This document shows, piece by piece, positions 8,367 through 16,362 of a stretch of DNA of 64,000 nucleotides; within the stretch, counting starts at the first letter, position 1; each line of letters begins with the position of its first letter. Under the pieces are notes generated by a model. That model saw nothing but the letters and a program-made list of their open reading frames with translations. It searched no databases and had not been told where the DNA came from. The stretch is taken from positions 4,507,501 through 4,571,500 of the forward strand of contig NZ_CP026121.1 of NCBI RefSeq assembly GCF_003330845.1. Reading direction: 5' to 3'. The position numbers and the translations under genes were made by a program. The DNA comes from Streptomyces sp. Go-475. Lineage in GTDB: Bacteria > Actinomycetota > Actinomycetes > Streptomycetales > Streptomycetaceae.

Positions 8367-8810
8367 ATGGACAACGCGACGGTGCAGCGACTGCTGGACG
8401 AGTCGGAGCTGCGGAAGCTGGTGCAGGCGCTGCCGCGAGCACTCGACGAACGGGATTTCGACGGCTTCGGTGCGCTGTTCACCGAGGACGCCGAGGTGGA
8501 GATCGGGGGACAGGTCCGTCGTGGCCGACAGGCGATCACCGACGGACCCAAGCGCGATCTGGCGACCCTCTACGGGGCGACGTTCCACCACATGGGGCAG
8601 ATCTACATCGACCTCGACGAGGACGAGGCAAGGATCGTCACCTACCAGGTCGCCTACCACCTCCCGAAGCCGTCGGAGCCGACGGCGCATGAGGACGCCG
8701 GTGGCAGGTTTCACGCCGTCGCCCGTCGAACCGAGGACGGTTGGCGCATCACGCGGCTCCGCCTCGAAATCGTCTTCGCCCAGGGCGCGCCGATGAGTCT
8801 CGACGTCTGA
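8367..8810 (+). CDS. SnoaL/NTF2-like protein
   Basis: 147-residue cone-shaped alpha+beta barrel protein of the SnoaL-like (NTF2 fold) superfamily, which includes cyclases, dehydratases and ring-hydroxylating dioxygenase small-subunit relatives. Visible family features are the N-terminal helices followed by FGALFTEDAEVEIGG, then GRQAI, a strand with FHHMGQIYIDLDEDEARI, and the C-terminal WRITRLRLEIVF. AAGGA lies 8 bp before ATG 8367. It may once have been cotranscribed with the upstream monooxygenase, before the MITE-like element separated them. The reaction is unknown. Confidence 0.75.
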   Translation: MDNATVQRLLDESELRKLVQALPRALDERDFDGFGALFTEDAEVEIGGQVRRGRQAITDGPKRDLATLYGATFHHMGQIYIDLDEDEARIVTYQVAYHLPKPSEPTAHEDAGGRFHAVARRTEDGWRITRLRLEIVFAQGAPMSLDV

Positions 8811-8843
8811 GACCGGCCGGGAGCGAGGCCTCCGGCGGAGCTG

Positions 8844-10031
8844 TCAGGGCCGGCTGCCGCCGGCGGCCAGCACCGCGGCGAGGCCCTCCCGGAGATCCCT
8901 GACGAAATACTCGGGGACCTCCAGCGACGGGAAATGCCCCCCGGCTTCCGGTTCCCTCCACCGGACGATCTGCCGGAACCGCTCCTGCGCCCAGGGGCGC
9001 GGATACTTCTCGATGTCGCGGGGATACACGGTGACGGCCGACGGGACGTCGACGCGCAGGCCGGGGTCGAGCGAGAGATGGCTTTCGTAGTAGATGCGGG
9101 CCGACGAGGCGCCGGTCCGCGTCAGCCAGTACAGGGTGACGTTGTCGAGCACCCGGTCCCTGGAGATCGTCTCGAACGGGCTGTCCTCGGTATCCGTCCA
9201 CTCGGCGAACTTGTCGAGGATCCAGGCGAGAAGGCCGACGGGTGAGTCGACGAGCGAGTAGCCGATGGTCTGCGGCCGGGTCGCCTGCTGCTTCGCGTAC
9301 GCCGCGCGGTGGTGCCAGAAGTCGTGGGTCTCCTCGGTCCATTGGCGCTCGGCCGCCGTCAGCCCGTCCGTGCTCAGCCCGGGCGGTGCCTGCGCGAGCG
9401 TGGTGTGGACGCCGAGGACGTGCTCCGGGAAGCTGCCGCCGAGGATCGTGGTGATCACGCCTCCCCAGTCGCCGCCGTGGGCCGCGAACCTGCTGTAGCC
9501 GAGCCGTGCCATCAGTTCCACCCAGGCGGCGGCGATCTTTCGGGTCCCCCAGCCGGTGGTGGCGGGCTTGTCGCTGTAACCGAAGCCCGGCAGCGACGGG
9601 GCCACGACGTGGAACGCCGGTGCGTCCGCGTCCTTCGGATCGGCCAGTTCGTCGATGACATGGGCGAACTCGACGACGCTGCCCGGCCAGCCGTGCGTCA
9701 GGATCAGCGGGGTGGCGTCCGCGCGGGTGGACCGGCGGTGCAGGAAGTGGATTCCCAGACCGTCGATGGTCGTGCGGAACTGGCCGATCCGGTCGAGGCG
9801 CGCTTCGAACGACCGCCAGTCGTACCCGGTGCGCCAGTAGTGCACGACGTCCACGAGGTCGGCCAGCGGAACGCCCTGTTCCCATCGGCGCGGGTCGGGC
9901 GCGGCGCGGTGGACCGTCTCCGTTTCCGGCAGCCGCGCCGCGGCCAGTCGCGCGCGCAGGTCGTCGAGGTCGGCGTCGGTCGCGTGGGCTTCGAATGCCT
10001 GCACGTCGCTGAGGCGCGAGTGGGTGGACAT
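8844..10031 (-). CDS. Epoxide hydrolase (alpha/beta hydrolase with EHN domain)
   Basis: Hydrolyses epoxides to vicinal diols through a covalent Asp ester. The 395-residue protein has the N-terminal EHN lid region (LDDLRARLAAARLPETE; YWRTGYDWRSFEARLDRIGQF), the oxyanion-hole motif HGWPGS, and the nucleophile elbow GGDWGG with Asp as nucleophile. The C-terminal part contains the family's GGHFPSLEVPEYFV motif carrying the catalytic His. ATG 10031 lies 104 bp from the divergent CGNR regulator gene, with a shared operator-like palindrome between them. Together with the flavin monooxygenase and SnoaL-like genes it suggests a small catabolic or detoxification region. Confidence 0.88.
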   Translation of the reverse strand: MSTHSRLSDVQAFEAHATDADLDDLRARLAAARLPETETVHRAAPDPRRWEQGVPLADLVDVVHYWRTGYDWRSFEARLDRIGQFRTTIDGLGIHFLHRRSTRADATPLILTHGWPGSVVEFAHVIDELADPKDADAPAFHVVAPSLPGFGYSDKPATTGWGTRKIAAAWVELMARLGYSRFAAHGGDWGGVITTILGGSFPEHVLGVHTTLAQAPPGLSTDGLTAAERQWTEETHDFWHHRAAYAKQQATRPQTIGYSLVDSPVGLLAWILDKFAEWTDTEDSPFETISRDRVLDNVTLYWLTRTGASSARIYYESHLSLDPGLRVDVPSAVTVYPRDIEKYPRPWAQERFRQIVRWREPEAGGHFPSLEVPEYFVRDLREGLAAVLAAGGSRP

Positions 10032-10073
10032 GAGACCTCCTGGCCATCGGGTGAACCGGCTCGGGGGTTGCTG

Positions 10074-10092
10074 GAACCAGCTATGACGGTTC
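10074..10092. promoter_or_regulatory. Palindrome in the epoxide hydrolase/CGNR divergent promoter
   Basis: gaacc (10074-10078) and ggttc (10088-10092) form an inverted pair. Further copies of the half-site occur nearby, gaacc within gtgaaccggctc (about 10051-10062) and ggttc directly before the CGNR start. Three half-sites in about 80 bp suggest binding by the adjacent CGNR regulator or another dimeric factor. Confidence 0.4.
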
Positions 10093-10135
10093 TAACAGGC
10101 CTCGCTGCCGACGTGCAACCGGCTAAGGTGGTTCC

Positions 10136-10702
10136 ATGCGTGCTCGGTTCCCTGAATTCCGTCTCGGCAAGGTGCTGGCGACCAGCTTCACGGCGACCCT
10201 GACGGAGCGTTGCGGCGACGCCGTGGAACGCATTCCCACGCCGGGCCGACTCGTCGACTGGCTCACGGTGAGCGGCCTCGCCGTGGAGTCCTGCACCACC
10301 GCCCAGCTCGAACGCGCCCGGGAGCTGAGGGAAGCCATTCACGCCGCCGCGACAGCGGCCGCACGCCGAGACCCTCTCCCCGCGTCCGCTGTCCAGGTCA
10401 TCAACGACTGCAGCACCCAGGGCCGGGCCGCGGCTGTCCTGACGCCCGAGGGCCACCGCCGATGGCGACTTGGCTCGGCTTCGTCCGTGGAGGACGCCCT
10501 GGGCGTCATCGCCGCCGACGCGATCAGCGTCATCGCGGGCGAACGAGACGGAAGGCTGGCGTTGTGCGCCTCGCCGACCTGCCGAGCGGCCTTCTTCGAC
10601 ACCAGCCGGAGTCGCACCCGCAAGTGGTGCGAGATGAACACGTGCGGGAACCGCCAGAAGAAGGCCCGCTTCCACGCGCACAAGCGCGAAAACCCCGAGT
10701 GA
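10136..10702 (+). CDS. CGNR zinc-finger (ABATE-domain) regulator
   Basis: 188-residue protein with the two-part layout of ABATE/CGNR proteins: an N-terminal ligand-sensing helical domain and a C-terminal zinc finger. The finger reads LCASPTCRAAFFD, then KWCEMNTCGNRQKKARFHAH, giving C-x4-C...C-x4-C followed by the namesake GNR. Members of this family are small stress- or ligand-responsive transcriptional regulators. Its divergent orientation to the epoxide hydrolase makes that gene the most likely target. ATG 10136 is preceded only by a weak purine stretch. Confidence 0.8.
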   Translation: MRARFPEFRLGKVLATSFTATLTERCGDAVERIPTPGRLVDWLTVSGLAVESCTTAQLERARELREAIHAAATAAARRDPLPASAVQVINDCSTQGRAAAVLTPEGHRRWRLGSASSVEDALGVIAADAISVIAGERDGRLALCASPTCRAAFFDTSRSRTRKWCEMNTCGNRQKKARFHAHKRENPE

Positions 10703-11037
10703 CGAGAACCGACGGGCCTCAGCCCTCGTTCCTCCGGTCCGCTCCGCGGGCGACCCGCTGGTGGCCGGCCGGGGTCCGCGACGACCGCGCCTGCGCGTGT
10801 GCCGCCTCCGGCGACAGCGCCTCCCCCTTCGTGAAGGCGTCCCTGAAGACCGCCGTCCCTCCAGGGCGAGGGTGACCGCCGGGGGGCGCCGGTGGTGAGG
10901 GCCGTTCCGTAGCCCTCCGCATGGTGGGCCGGCGCACTTTGCGCGTCGCCGCGCGGCTCTGCGCGTAGCCGAACGGCTACCCCCCTCGGCCACTGGCAGT
11001 GCGCCGGATCCGCGTTAAATTGTTTCCCGCAATTCGA
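10703..11037. other. Gene-free stretch before the cluster, with a perfect hairpin
   Basis: No convincing gene is present; short frames on both strands are Arg/Pro-rich and unlike proteins. gtagccg (10965-10971) and cggctac (10974-10980) form a tight 7-bp hairpin followed by cccccc, a possible terminator insulating the cluster from the CGNR gene. Just downstream is an AT-rich patch (cgttaaattgttt, about 11012-11024) 15-20 bp before the tRNA-like gene, a plausible -10 region. Confidence 0.5.
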
Positions 11038-11119
11038 GCCGAGGTGGCGGAAAGGAATACGCGCCTGCGTTTGCGGGTGGACCTTCAGGTCTTTGGGGGT
11101 TCGAGTCCCTCACTCGGCA
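11038..11119 (+). tRNA. Leucine-type (class II) tRNA-like gene lacking an anticodon
   Basis: Acceptor arms GCCGAGG (11038-11044) and ACTCGGC (11112-11118) pair at six of seven positions and are followed by a discriminator A. The D arm (GCGG...CGC), long variable arm (GACC-TTCA-GGTC) and T arm (GGGGG-TTCGAGT-CCCTC) are all standard and line up with bacterial tRNA-Leu. The anticodon arm is CCTGC-GTTT-GCGGG: a good 5-bp stem closed by only four bases, so there is no seven-base loop and no anticodon. CCA is not encoded, as in many Streptomyces tRNAs. The gene lies 69 bp upstream of the first cluster gene in the same direction. It could be a decayed tRNA-Leu, or a specialised acceptor RNA for the ValRS paralogue downstream. 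It cannot decode in the normal way. Confidence 0.65.
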
Positions 11120-11188
11120 CTGGCCAGTTACCGGGTTCCGGTCTGTGCCGTGCCCTTTTCGATTCTGGTTTCCACACTAGGAGGGCAA

Positions 11189-11866
11189 GTGACGACGGAA
11201 TTCACCAGCGACACCATCGTCGGTGAGCTTTCGGACACGGTCGACCGAGAACTGGAAAACAGCACGTTCTGGCGGGCTTTCACCCGAGGCGAACTCCCCC
11301 TGGAGCACGTGCGCGACGTCTTTCTCCAGTACTACCTGTGGCGCAACACCTTCCACCGCTGGTTCGGCGTGTGCATCGCCAAGAGCCCGGCCTTCGGCAG
11401 CGGGCGGCAGACCGAGTACATCCTCCAGGAGCTGAGCGAGCACATCGAGGAGGAGGTGTCCGGCGACCACCACGGCCTGGCCGTCCAGTTCCTGAAGGTC
11501 CTGGGCGTGGACAACCCCCGCGACGTTCTCCCGCTGCCGCACACCACGGCGTACGAGAACCACTTCGCGGAGCTCTACATGAGCCCCGAGCGCAGCGGTG
11601 ACGAGGCCCTCGCGGCGCTGGCCGGCCGGGAGCTGGTGGCGCCCAAGCGCAACCGGCTCACCATCGACGCGTTCCAGGAGAAGTACGGCATCACCGAATC
11701 CCTGGAGTTCTTCCACCTCCACGAGGAACTGGAGGTGGAGCATTTCCGCGGCCTGTGGGGAGCGGTTGCCACGCAGTCCGAGAAGGACCGCAGGCTGGTC
11801 GAGGCGGCCAAGGACCAGATAGTCCGCCACGTACGGTTCTGGGACGACGTACACGCGGCCGTCTGA
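11189..11866 (+). CDS. Heme-oxygenase-like (TenA/PqqC-fold) diiron oxidase candidate
   Basis: 225-residue all-helical protein of the TENA/THI-4/PqqC superfamily. Members of this superfamily in biosynthetic clusters (SznF, UndA, BesC types) are diiron oxidases or N-oxygenases acting on amino acids or amines. Candidate metal ligands are E81/E84/H85 in ELSEHIEEEVSGDHH, and H178/E182/H185 in HLHEELEVEH on the last core helix, matching the spacing of carboxylate and His ligands in that family. GTG 11189 is preceded by an ideal AGGAGG, so the frame reading through the tRNA-like gene is not used. It is the first gene of a long operon that also encodes a Rieske protein and a ferredoxin, likely electron donors. 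Substrate unknown. Confidence 0.75.
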   Translation: MTTEFTSDTIVGELSDTVDRELENSTFWRAFTRGELPLEHVRDVFLQYYLWRNTFHRWFGVCIAKSPAFGSGRQTEYILQELSEHIEEEVSGDHHGLAVQFLKVLGVDNPRDVLPLPHTTAYENHFAELYMSPERSGDEALAALAGRELVAPKRNRLTIDAFQEKYGITESLEFFHLHEELEVEHFRGLWGAVATQSEKDRRLVEAAKDQIVRHVRFWDDVHAAV

Positions 11867-11890
11867 GGGGTCCAGGAAGGGAAGGCTGCC

Positions 11891-13219
11891 ATGTCCGCAC
11901 CCGTTATCGACTCCTCCGCCTCGCTGTCCGCAGACGATGCCCTCCGGCGCTGGTCCGAACTCGGCACGGAGAAAAGGGAAGAGCTGCTGGAGAAACTCCA
12001 GGAGCAGGTCGTCATTCCGCGACCGCTGCAGTTCTTTGTCGGTGAGCTGTCCGTCGACAACGACAAAGCCGTGGAGATCATCGGCGAATGCCGGGGAAAA
12101 CCGGTCGCTGACTGGGCCGACGAGGCTCTGATCCTCGTCAGCACCCTCTGGCTGTGGCAGGTCGGCAAGGTGGCCGTCAGCGAACTGAACCAGGCCGACC
12201 TGAGCTTCAGCCTGCTGGAGGAGTACTTCACCGCCAAGCGCCGTGGCTACCACCGCATCCTCGGCCGCCCGGAGACACCGCCGGCCGAGACCGAGTCCCT
12301 GTTCGACATCGCGGAGTCGCTGGTCGGGCTGCGCAAGGACATCGAGCGGCACCACATCCGCTGCATGCGGATCAACGGGGCCACCTGGGAACGCCGGGAG
12401 TGGTTCCTGCCCAAGGCGGACATCAACCCGGACGAGCTCCCGGAGGACCTCCAGGAGCACCTCGAGGCACGCATCGGGCACCGGCTGCCTCCCGGTGACG
12501 GACACGTCGCGCGGTTCACCGGCCTGACCGAGCAGGTCATCGAGAGCGGCACCAACCCCGCGGAGATCCTCGTCGCACTCGCGACGTACGCGCTGACCCT
12601 GCCGCAGCTGGACGCCGACTACTCGATCATCACCTGCGCGCGGGGCAACAAACTGGAGACGCCCGAGGACATCGCGATGAGCGACGTCATGTCGTACACG
12701 GCGGTGCGTTCGGACTTCGACCCTGCCGCGCGGGGCGTACGGCTGAAGAACGACCAGATCATGAACGCGATCAGCCAGCGCATGCGCTACAACGTCGTCT
12801 GCCGGGTGCGCAACTACAGCTCCGACCGCGCGCAGCGCATGCAGGCACAGGCGTTCCAGCACCCCGACATCGCGGTGATGGAGGACGCCCACCACAACGG
12901 GCACCGCGCCAACGGCGTGCGCTTCGTGACCCGGGCCCCGCTGGTCTTCGACGTCGACCTGCCGGGCGGCACCCGCAGGCTCAAGGGTCTCGCGGACTTC
13001 CGCATCAACCGGGCCACCCACGACGAGGCCCGCCAGTTCACCCCCGCGGAGCTGGCCGTGGTCATCCGGATCAGCTGGTGGATGAAGGTCGTCACGGAGA
13101 CCACGTGGCGCCACGGCCTGATGTTCGACGAGAAGTACTGCGTGAAGCTGGACACCTACGAGGACAAGGACGGCGGCAAACTCGCCCGTCGCCGCGCCAT
13201 ATTGGGAGAGGGCCGATGA
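11891..13219 (+). CDS. Unrecognised 442-residue protein, cluster-specific
   Basis: I do not recognise this protein. It is soluble, mostly helical, with no signal or membrane segments. The N-terminal half contains LWLWQVGKVAVSELNQADLSF and a His pair at 154-155 in ERHHIRCMR. The C-terminal half has a His-rich stretch EDAHHNGHRA (residues 331-340), which could bind a metal, near the conserved-looking NAISQRMRYNVVCRVRNYSS. AAGGGAAGG precedes ATG 11891, 24 bp after the oxidase gene, and its stop overlaps the start of the Rieske gene, so the products are probably used together. A metalloenzyme or an aminoacyl-tRNA-using enzyme are both possible; neither is shown by the sequence. Confidence 0.85.
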   Translation: MSAPVIDSSASLSADDALRRWSELGTEKREELLEKLQEQVVIPRPLQFFVGELSVDNDKAVEIIGECRGKPVADWADEALILVSTLWLWQVGKVAVSELNQADLSFSLLEEYFTAKRRGYHRILGRPETPPAETESLFDIAESLVGLRKDIERHHIRCMRINGATWERREWFLPKADINPDELPEDLQEHLEARIGHRLPPGDGHVARFTGLTEQVIESGTNPAEILVALATYALTLPQLDADYSIITCARGNKLETPEDIAMSDVMSYTAVRSDFDPAARGVRLKNDQIMNAISQRMRYNVVCRVRNYSSDRAQRMQAQAFQHPDIAVMEDAHHNGHRANGVRFVTRAPLVFDVDLPGGTRRLKGLADFRINRATHDEARQFTPAELAVVIRISWWMKVVTETTWRHGLMFDEKYCVKLDTYEDKDGGKLARRRAILGEGR

Positions 13220-13593
13220 CGCATCCCGTGGACTCCGCCGTCGCTCCCTCCGTGGAGGTCCCGTCCGTCACGCTCAAGCTCGACGACATCCCCGAGCGCA
13301 CACCGCACCCGATCACCATCGGGCGCCGGGCGCTGCTGCTGTTCCGGTACGGGGACTGGGTGTACGCGACGGCAGCCCGCTGCACCCACCAGGGCGTCGA
13401 GCTGGCCGGCGGCGAGCTGTCGGGCTCCCTGTTGCGCTGCCCCTGGCACGGCGTGAAGTTCGACGTCCGCACCGGCGCCCGCGTGAACCAGCCCAACTGC
13501 CGCGACCTGCGGACGTTCCGCACCGAGGTCCAGGCCGACCAGGTCACCGTCTACGACCAGGCCATCAGCGTGCCGAAGGGGGCAACGTCATGA
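13216..13593 (+). CDS. Rieske [2Fe-2S] protein
   Basis: 125-residue Rieske ferredoxin. The cluster-binding motifs are CTHQG and CPWHG (C-x-H ... C-x2-H, 16 residues between), with the expected flanking Gly residues and the following KFDVRTG strand. It lacks a catalytic oxygenase domain, so it is an electron carrier or a small subunit. ATGA overlaps with both neighbours (442-residue protein upstream, ferredoxin downstream) imply translational coupling. It most likely delivers electrons to the heme-oxygenase-like oxidase or the 442-residue protein; no dedicated reductase is encoded in the operon. Confidence 0.92.
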   Translation: MTHPVDSAVAPSVEVPSVTLKLDDIPERTPHPITIGRRALLLFRYGDWVYATAARCTHQGVELAGGELSGSLLRCPWHGVKFDVRTGARVNQPNCRDLRTFRTEVQADQVTVYDQAISVPKGATS

Positions 13594-13853
13594 CCTACGT
13601 CATCACCCAGCCCTGTGAAGGGGTCAAGGACGGCGCGTGCATCGACGCGTGCCCGGTGGACTGCATCGAGGGCACCCCCGACACTCCGATGCTCTACATC
13701 GACCCGGAGGTGTGCGTGGACTGCGCCGCCTGCACCTCCGTCTGTCCCGTGGACGCGATCTACCCCGAGGACGAGGTTCCGGAGGAGTGGACGTCGTACA
13801 TCAAGACCAATGCCGACTACTTCGGTCGGAGCGCCGATGACGAAGACGAGTGA
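13590..13853 (+). CDS. 7Fe (3Fe-4S/4Fe-4S) ferredoxin
   Basis: 87-residue bacterial-type ferredoxin. The N-terminal half has Cys residues at 9, 17, 21 and 25 (C-x7-C-x3-CP), the 3Fe-4S pattern; the second motif CVDCAACTSVCP holds a 4Fe-4S cluster. The acidic C-terminus (SADDEDE) is typical of the FdxA type found throughout actinobacteria. Its placement inside the operon, overlapping the Rieske gene by 4 bp and the next gene by 17 bp, marks it as a dedicated redox partner rather than the housekeeping copy. Confidence 0.93.
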   Translation: MTYVITQPCEGVKDGACIDACPVDCIEGTPDTPMLYIDPEVCVDCAACTSVCPVDAIYPEDEVPEEWTSYIKTNADYFGRSADDEDE

Positions 13854-16362
13854 CATCAGCGGCACCGCGGTGTCGGTGCTCACCGAATCGCTGGACGACT
13901 ACGGGCCGATGGTGGCCCTGGCGATCCGGCGTCCGGACCTCGCCCTCACACCGGTCCTGCGGGACCCGGCGTCCTCGCTGCCGGATCCCGGTCCGGCCGT
14001 CACCATGCACGAGTTCCTGCACGACGCCGCCCCGGAGACGGTCGAGCTGTGGCGGCACTTCCAGGTGCTGTGGCACCGCTGGGCGGCCCCGCTGGACTCC
14101 TTCCACCCGGTCCGCTGGTATCTGACCGCCGTCACCGACGGCCCGCACCGGGAGGTGCACCGCAGCGTCGACGCGCAGTTGCAGCAACTCGGCAGGGTCC
14201 GTGAGGAGCGGCTGGCCGCGATGGCACGGCTGCTCGGCGCGGAGACCCCGGACGTGGCCGAGGGAGCCGTCCTCGGCTGGGGCACCCCCGAGTGGTCGCT
14301 GCCGGGCATGCTGCTCGCGGCGCGCACCGGACGCCCGTACCTGTGGGAGCCGACCGCCGTCGAGGCCGTCCGGGCCGCCGGGCAGTGGCCCGGTCCGCTC
14401 ACCCTGTCCTTCCCGCACGACGAGGTGACGGTCGAGCAGATCGCCCAGCTCGCCACCAGCCGGTCCTGGACGGCACGCGGGCGCCTCGCGGACGGTCTGG
14501 CCCTCGCCACCCGCCCCGTCGGCTTCCTCACCGCCACCTCCGTCGAGGTCCTCAGCTCGGTGGTGGGCCGTCAGCTGACGCTGGACCTGCCGCTGGCCGC
14601 GACCACCACCTCCGTGTTCACCGGGCTGGACACCGATCCCGAGGTCGGCCCGGACTCCTTCCTGCTCAACCGCGAGCGGTCCGCGGTCGGCTACCTCGAA
14701 GCCATGGGCGGCGTCAACGCGCTGTTCCTGTCCGGGCACAGCCGCGAGGACCTGTTCCACCTGGGGCCCGACGCGCTGTGCGGCCGGTCGGCGCAGAACG
14801 TGCCGTTCGCCCCGGGAAGCCGGCTCCCCGCCTGTGTGCACGACGGCCGCTGCGTCAAGGACGGCGAGGTCCTCCCGGCGCACGCTCTGACCGCACCGGT
14901 CGCCTTCTTCAACAGCTGCAACGTGATGCGGCTGGGCGGCGACGGCGCGTTCGACCCCCACTTCACCCTGCCGTTCACCTACCAGGAGGGTTCCGGGGTC
15001 GCCGCGGTCGGCAGCCGGCGCACCCGCTTCGGCGACGACAACGTCGAACTCCTCCTGGCGGAACGGCTGCTGCGTACCGGCCGGAGCGTGGGGGAGGTGG
15101 TCCGGCTGGTCAACAACGCCATTCCCCTGTGGGGACGCGAGGCCCCCGACTACCTGGTCCTCGGCGACCAGCAGTTCACGCCGTTCGCCCCGGGAGCCGA
15201 CCGCGCCCAGGTGGCCACCCGCCCCACGGACGGGCAGGCCGTGGAGGTGCTGTGCACCGACGTGGAGTCCGAACTGCTGGAGCTGCGTCTGCCGAGCCCC
15301 GGCCCCGACCCCTCGGTGCGCGTCCTCGACGCCGTCGGCCCGGACGGGCAGCCCTGCGACACCGACCTGCGCACCGCGATCGCGCTGGAGGAGGACGGCA
15401 GCGCCCGGCTCTTCGTCTTCTCCTGGCAGACGCTCCGGCTGAACTCGCTCTCCCTGCGCGTCGAACCCGTCCGCCCGCACCAGGACCTGGTCCAGGACCT
15501 CGGCCGGGTGCTGACGAACGCGACCGCCTACCGCCGACTGCTGCGCACCTATCTGCCGGGGTTCGACAACACCGAGCAGGAGCTGCGGGCCCGGGCGACC
15601 GCCCTGACCCGGCGCCGCGCGGAGAGCCGTACCGCGCCCCGGGCACTGCGGGAGGCGGACGCGGCCGCCGACGATCTGCGGGCGACGGTCGCCCGGCTGG
15701 ACGAGGCGCTGTGCGACCACCTCCTCGGCCGCATCGCCTCCGGCGCGTTCGTCTGGCTCGAGCAGTTCGAGTCCGTGGACGGCACCTTCCAGCTGACGCG
15801 GCACCTGCCGCCCACCGTCTGTCCGTACTGCCGGGCGCGCGTCGTCCTGCGGGAGTACCGGCACGACTACCACCCGCAGGCCGCCCGGGAGTTCGCCCTG
15901 TGCAGCACGTGCGGCAACGTGTGGGACGTCGCCGGCGGGGTCCACCCCCCGATCGCGCTGGGCGAGGACACCGCCCGGCGCGGCAGCGAGCACGCGCAGG
16001 GCGTGCTCATCACCAACAACCAGGACCGTCCGCTGCGCGGCGCGGTCGGGTTGCGCCTGTACCAGGCGGACCAGCACGGGGTGAGCGTCACCCCCGGCGC
16101 GCAGGCGGTGGAGGTGCCGCCCCGGTCGAGCCGCGAGTACTGGTTCACGCTGAAACTGCCCGACGGGGTGCCGGCGCACATGGAGTTCCTGCGCGGGTTC
16201 TTCGTGTCGAACCTCGATGTCTCCGTCTTCCAGCGGAACCTGTGGATCAAGCCGGCGCACGACGACGACGCCGACCGGCCGCGGCAGACCCCGCCCCCGC
16301 TCACCGTCTGGCCGCCGACCGGCACCGTGCTCAGCGAGGTCATGACCAGGCGGCATCCGTGA
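13837..16362 (+). CDS. Large protein with a clan CD (caspase/gingipain/CHAT-like) peptidase-type core
   Basis: 841-residue soluble protein not assignable to a named family. Its centre has the two-part signature of caspase-fold cysteine peptidases: a hydrophobic strand ending in LFLSGHSRED with H301, and 60 residues later VAFFNSCNVMRLGG with C361, followed by EGSGVAAVGSRRTRF, like the post-Cys strand of C25/CHAT proteins. Around residues 660-690 two CxxC pairs (CPYC, CSTC) form a zinc ribbon, and the C-terminal 130 residues look like an Ig-like beta domain. ATG 13837 overlaps the ferredoxin gene by 17 bp, and the stop overlaps the ValRS-like start. It could cleave a peptide or aminoacyl intermediate, or use the fold for another acyl transfer. 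The peptidase reading is inference. Confidence 0.75.
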   Translation: MTKTSDISGTAVSVLTESLDDYGPMVALAIRRPDLALTPVLRDPASSLPDPGPAVTMHEFLHDAAPETVELWRHFQVLWHRWAAPLDSFHPVRWYLTAVTDGPHREVHRSVDAQLQQLGRVREERLAAMARLLGAETPDVAEGAVLGWGTPEWSLPGMLLAARTGRPYLWEPTAVEAVRAAGQWPGPLTLSFPHDEVTVEQIAQLATSRSWTARGRLADGLALATRPVGFLTATSVEVLSSVVGRQLTLDLPLAATTTSVFTGLDTDPEVGPDSFLLNRERSAVGYLEAMGGVNALFLSGHSREDLFHLGPDALCGRSAQNVPFAPGSRLPACVHDGRCVKDGEVLPAHALTAPVAFFNSCNVMRLGGDGAFDPHFTLPFTYQEGSGVAAVGSRRTRFGDDNVELLLAERLLRTGRSVGEVVRLVNNAIPLWGREAPDYLVLGDQQFTPFAPGADRAQVATRPTDGQAVEVLCTDVESELLELRLPSPGPDPSVRVLDAVGPDGQPCDTDLRTAIALEEDGSARLFVFSWQTLRLNSLSLRVEPVRPHQDLVQDLGRVLTNATAYRRLLRTYLPGFDNTEQELRARATALTRRRAESRTAPRALREADAAADDLRATVARLDEALCDHLLGRIASGAFVWLEQFESVDGTFQLTRHLPPTVCPYCRARVVLREYRHDYHPQAAREFALCSTCGNVWDVAGGVHPPIALGEDTARRGSEHAQGVLITNNQDRPLRGAVGLRLYQADQHGVSVTPGAQAVEVPPRSSREYWFTLKLPDGVPAHMEFLRGFFVSNLDVSVFQRNLWIKPAHDDDADRPRQTPPPLTVWPPTGTVLSEVMTRRHP

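Noticed and set aside
10719..10937. Small minus-strand frame before the cluster
   Set aside because: Arg/Pro/Ala-rich with no ribosome site or family-like sequence.
11038..11119. Functional standard tRNA-Leu
   Set aside because: The anticodon loop has only four bases, so no anticodon can be read by eye in any alignment that keeps the stem paired.
11038..11119. tRNA attachment site with a matching direct repeat at the right end of the cluster
   Set aside because: I looked for the 3' half of the element (ggttcgagtccctcac) after 55.3 kb and saw no copy. An integrase gene is also absent.
11093..11188. Upstream extension of the oxidase gene through the tRNA-like element
   Set aside because: The frame is open but encodes the T arm as protein; the GTG at 11189 has a near-perfect ribosome site.
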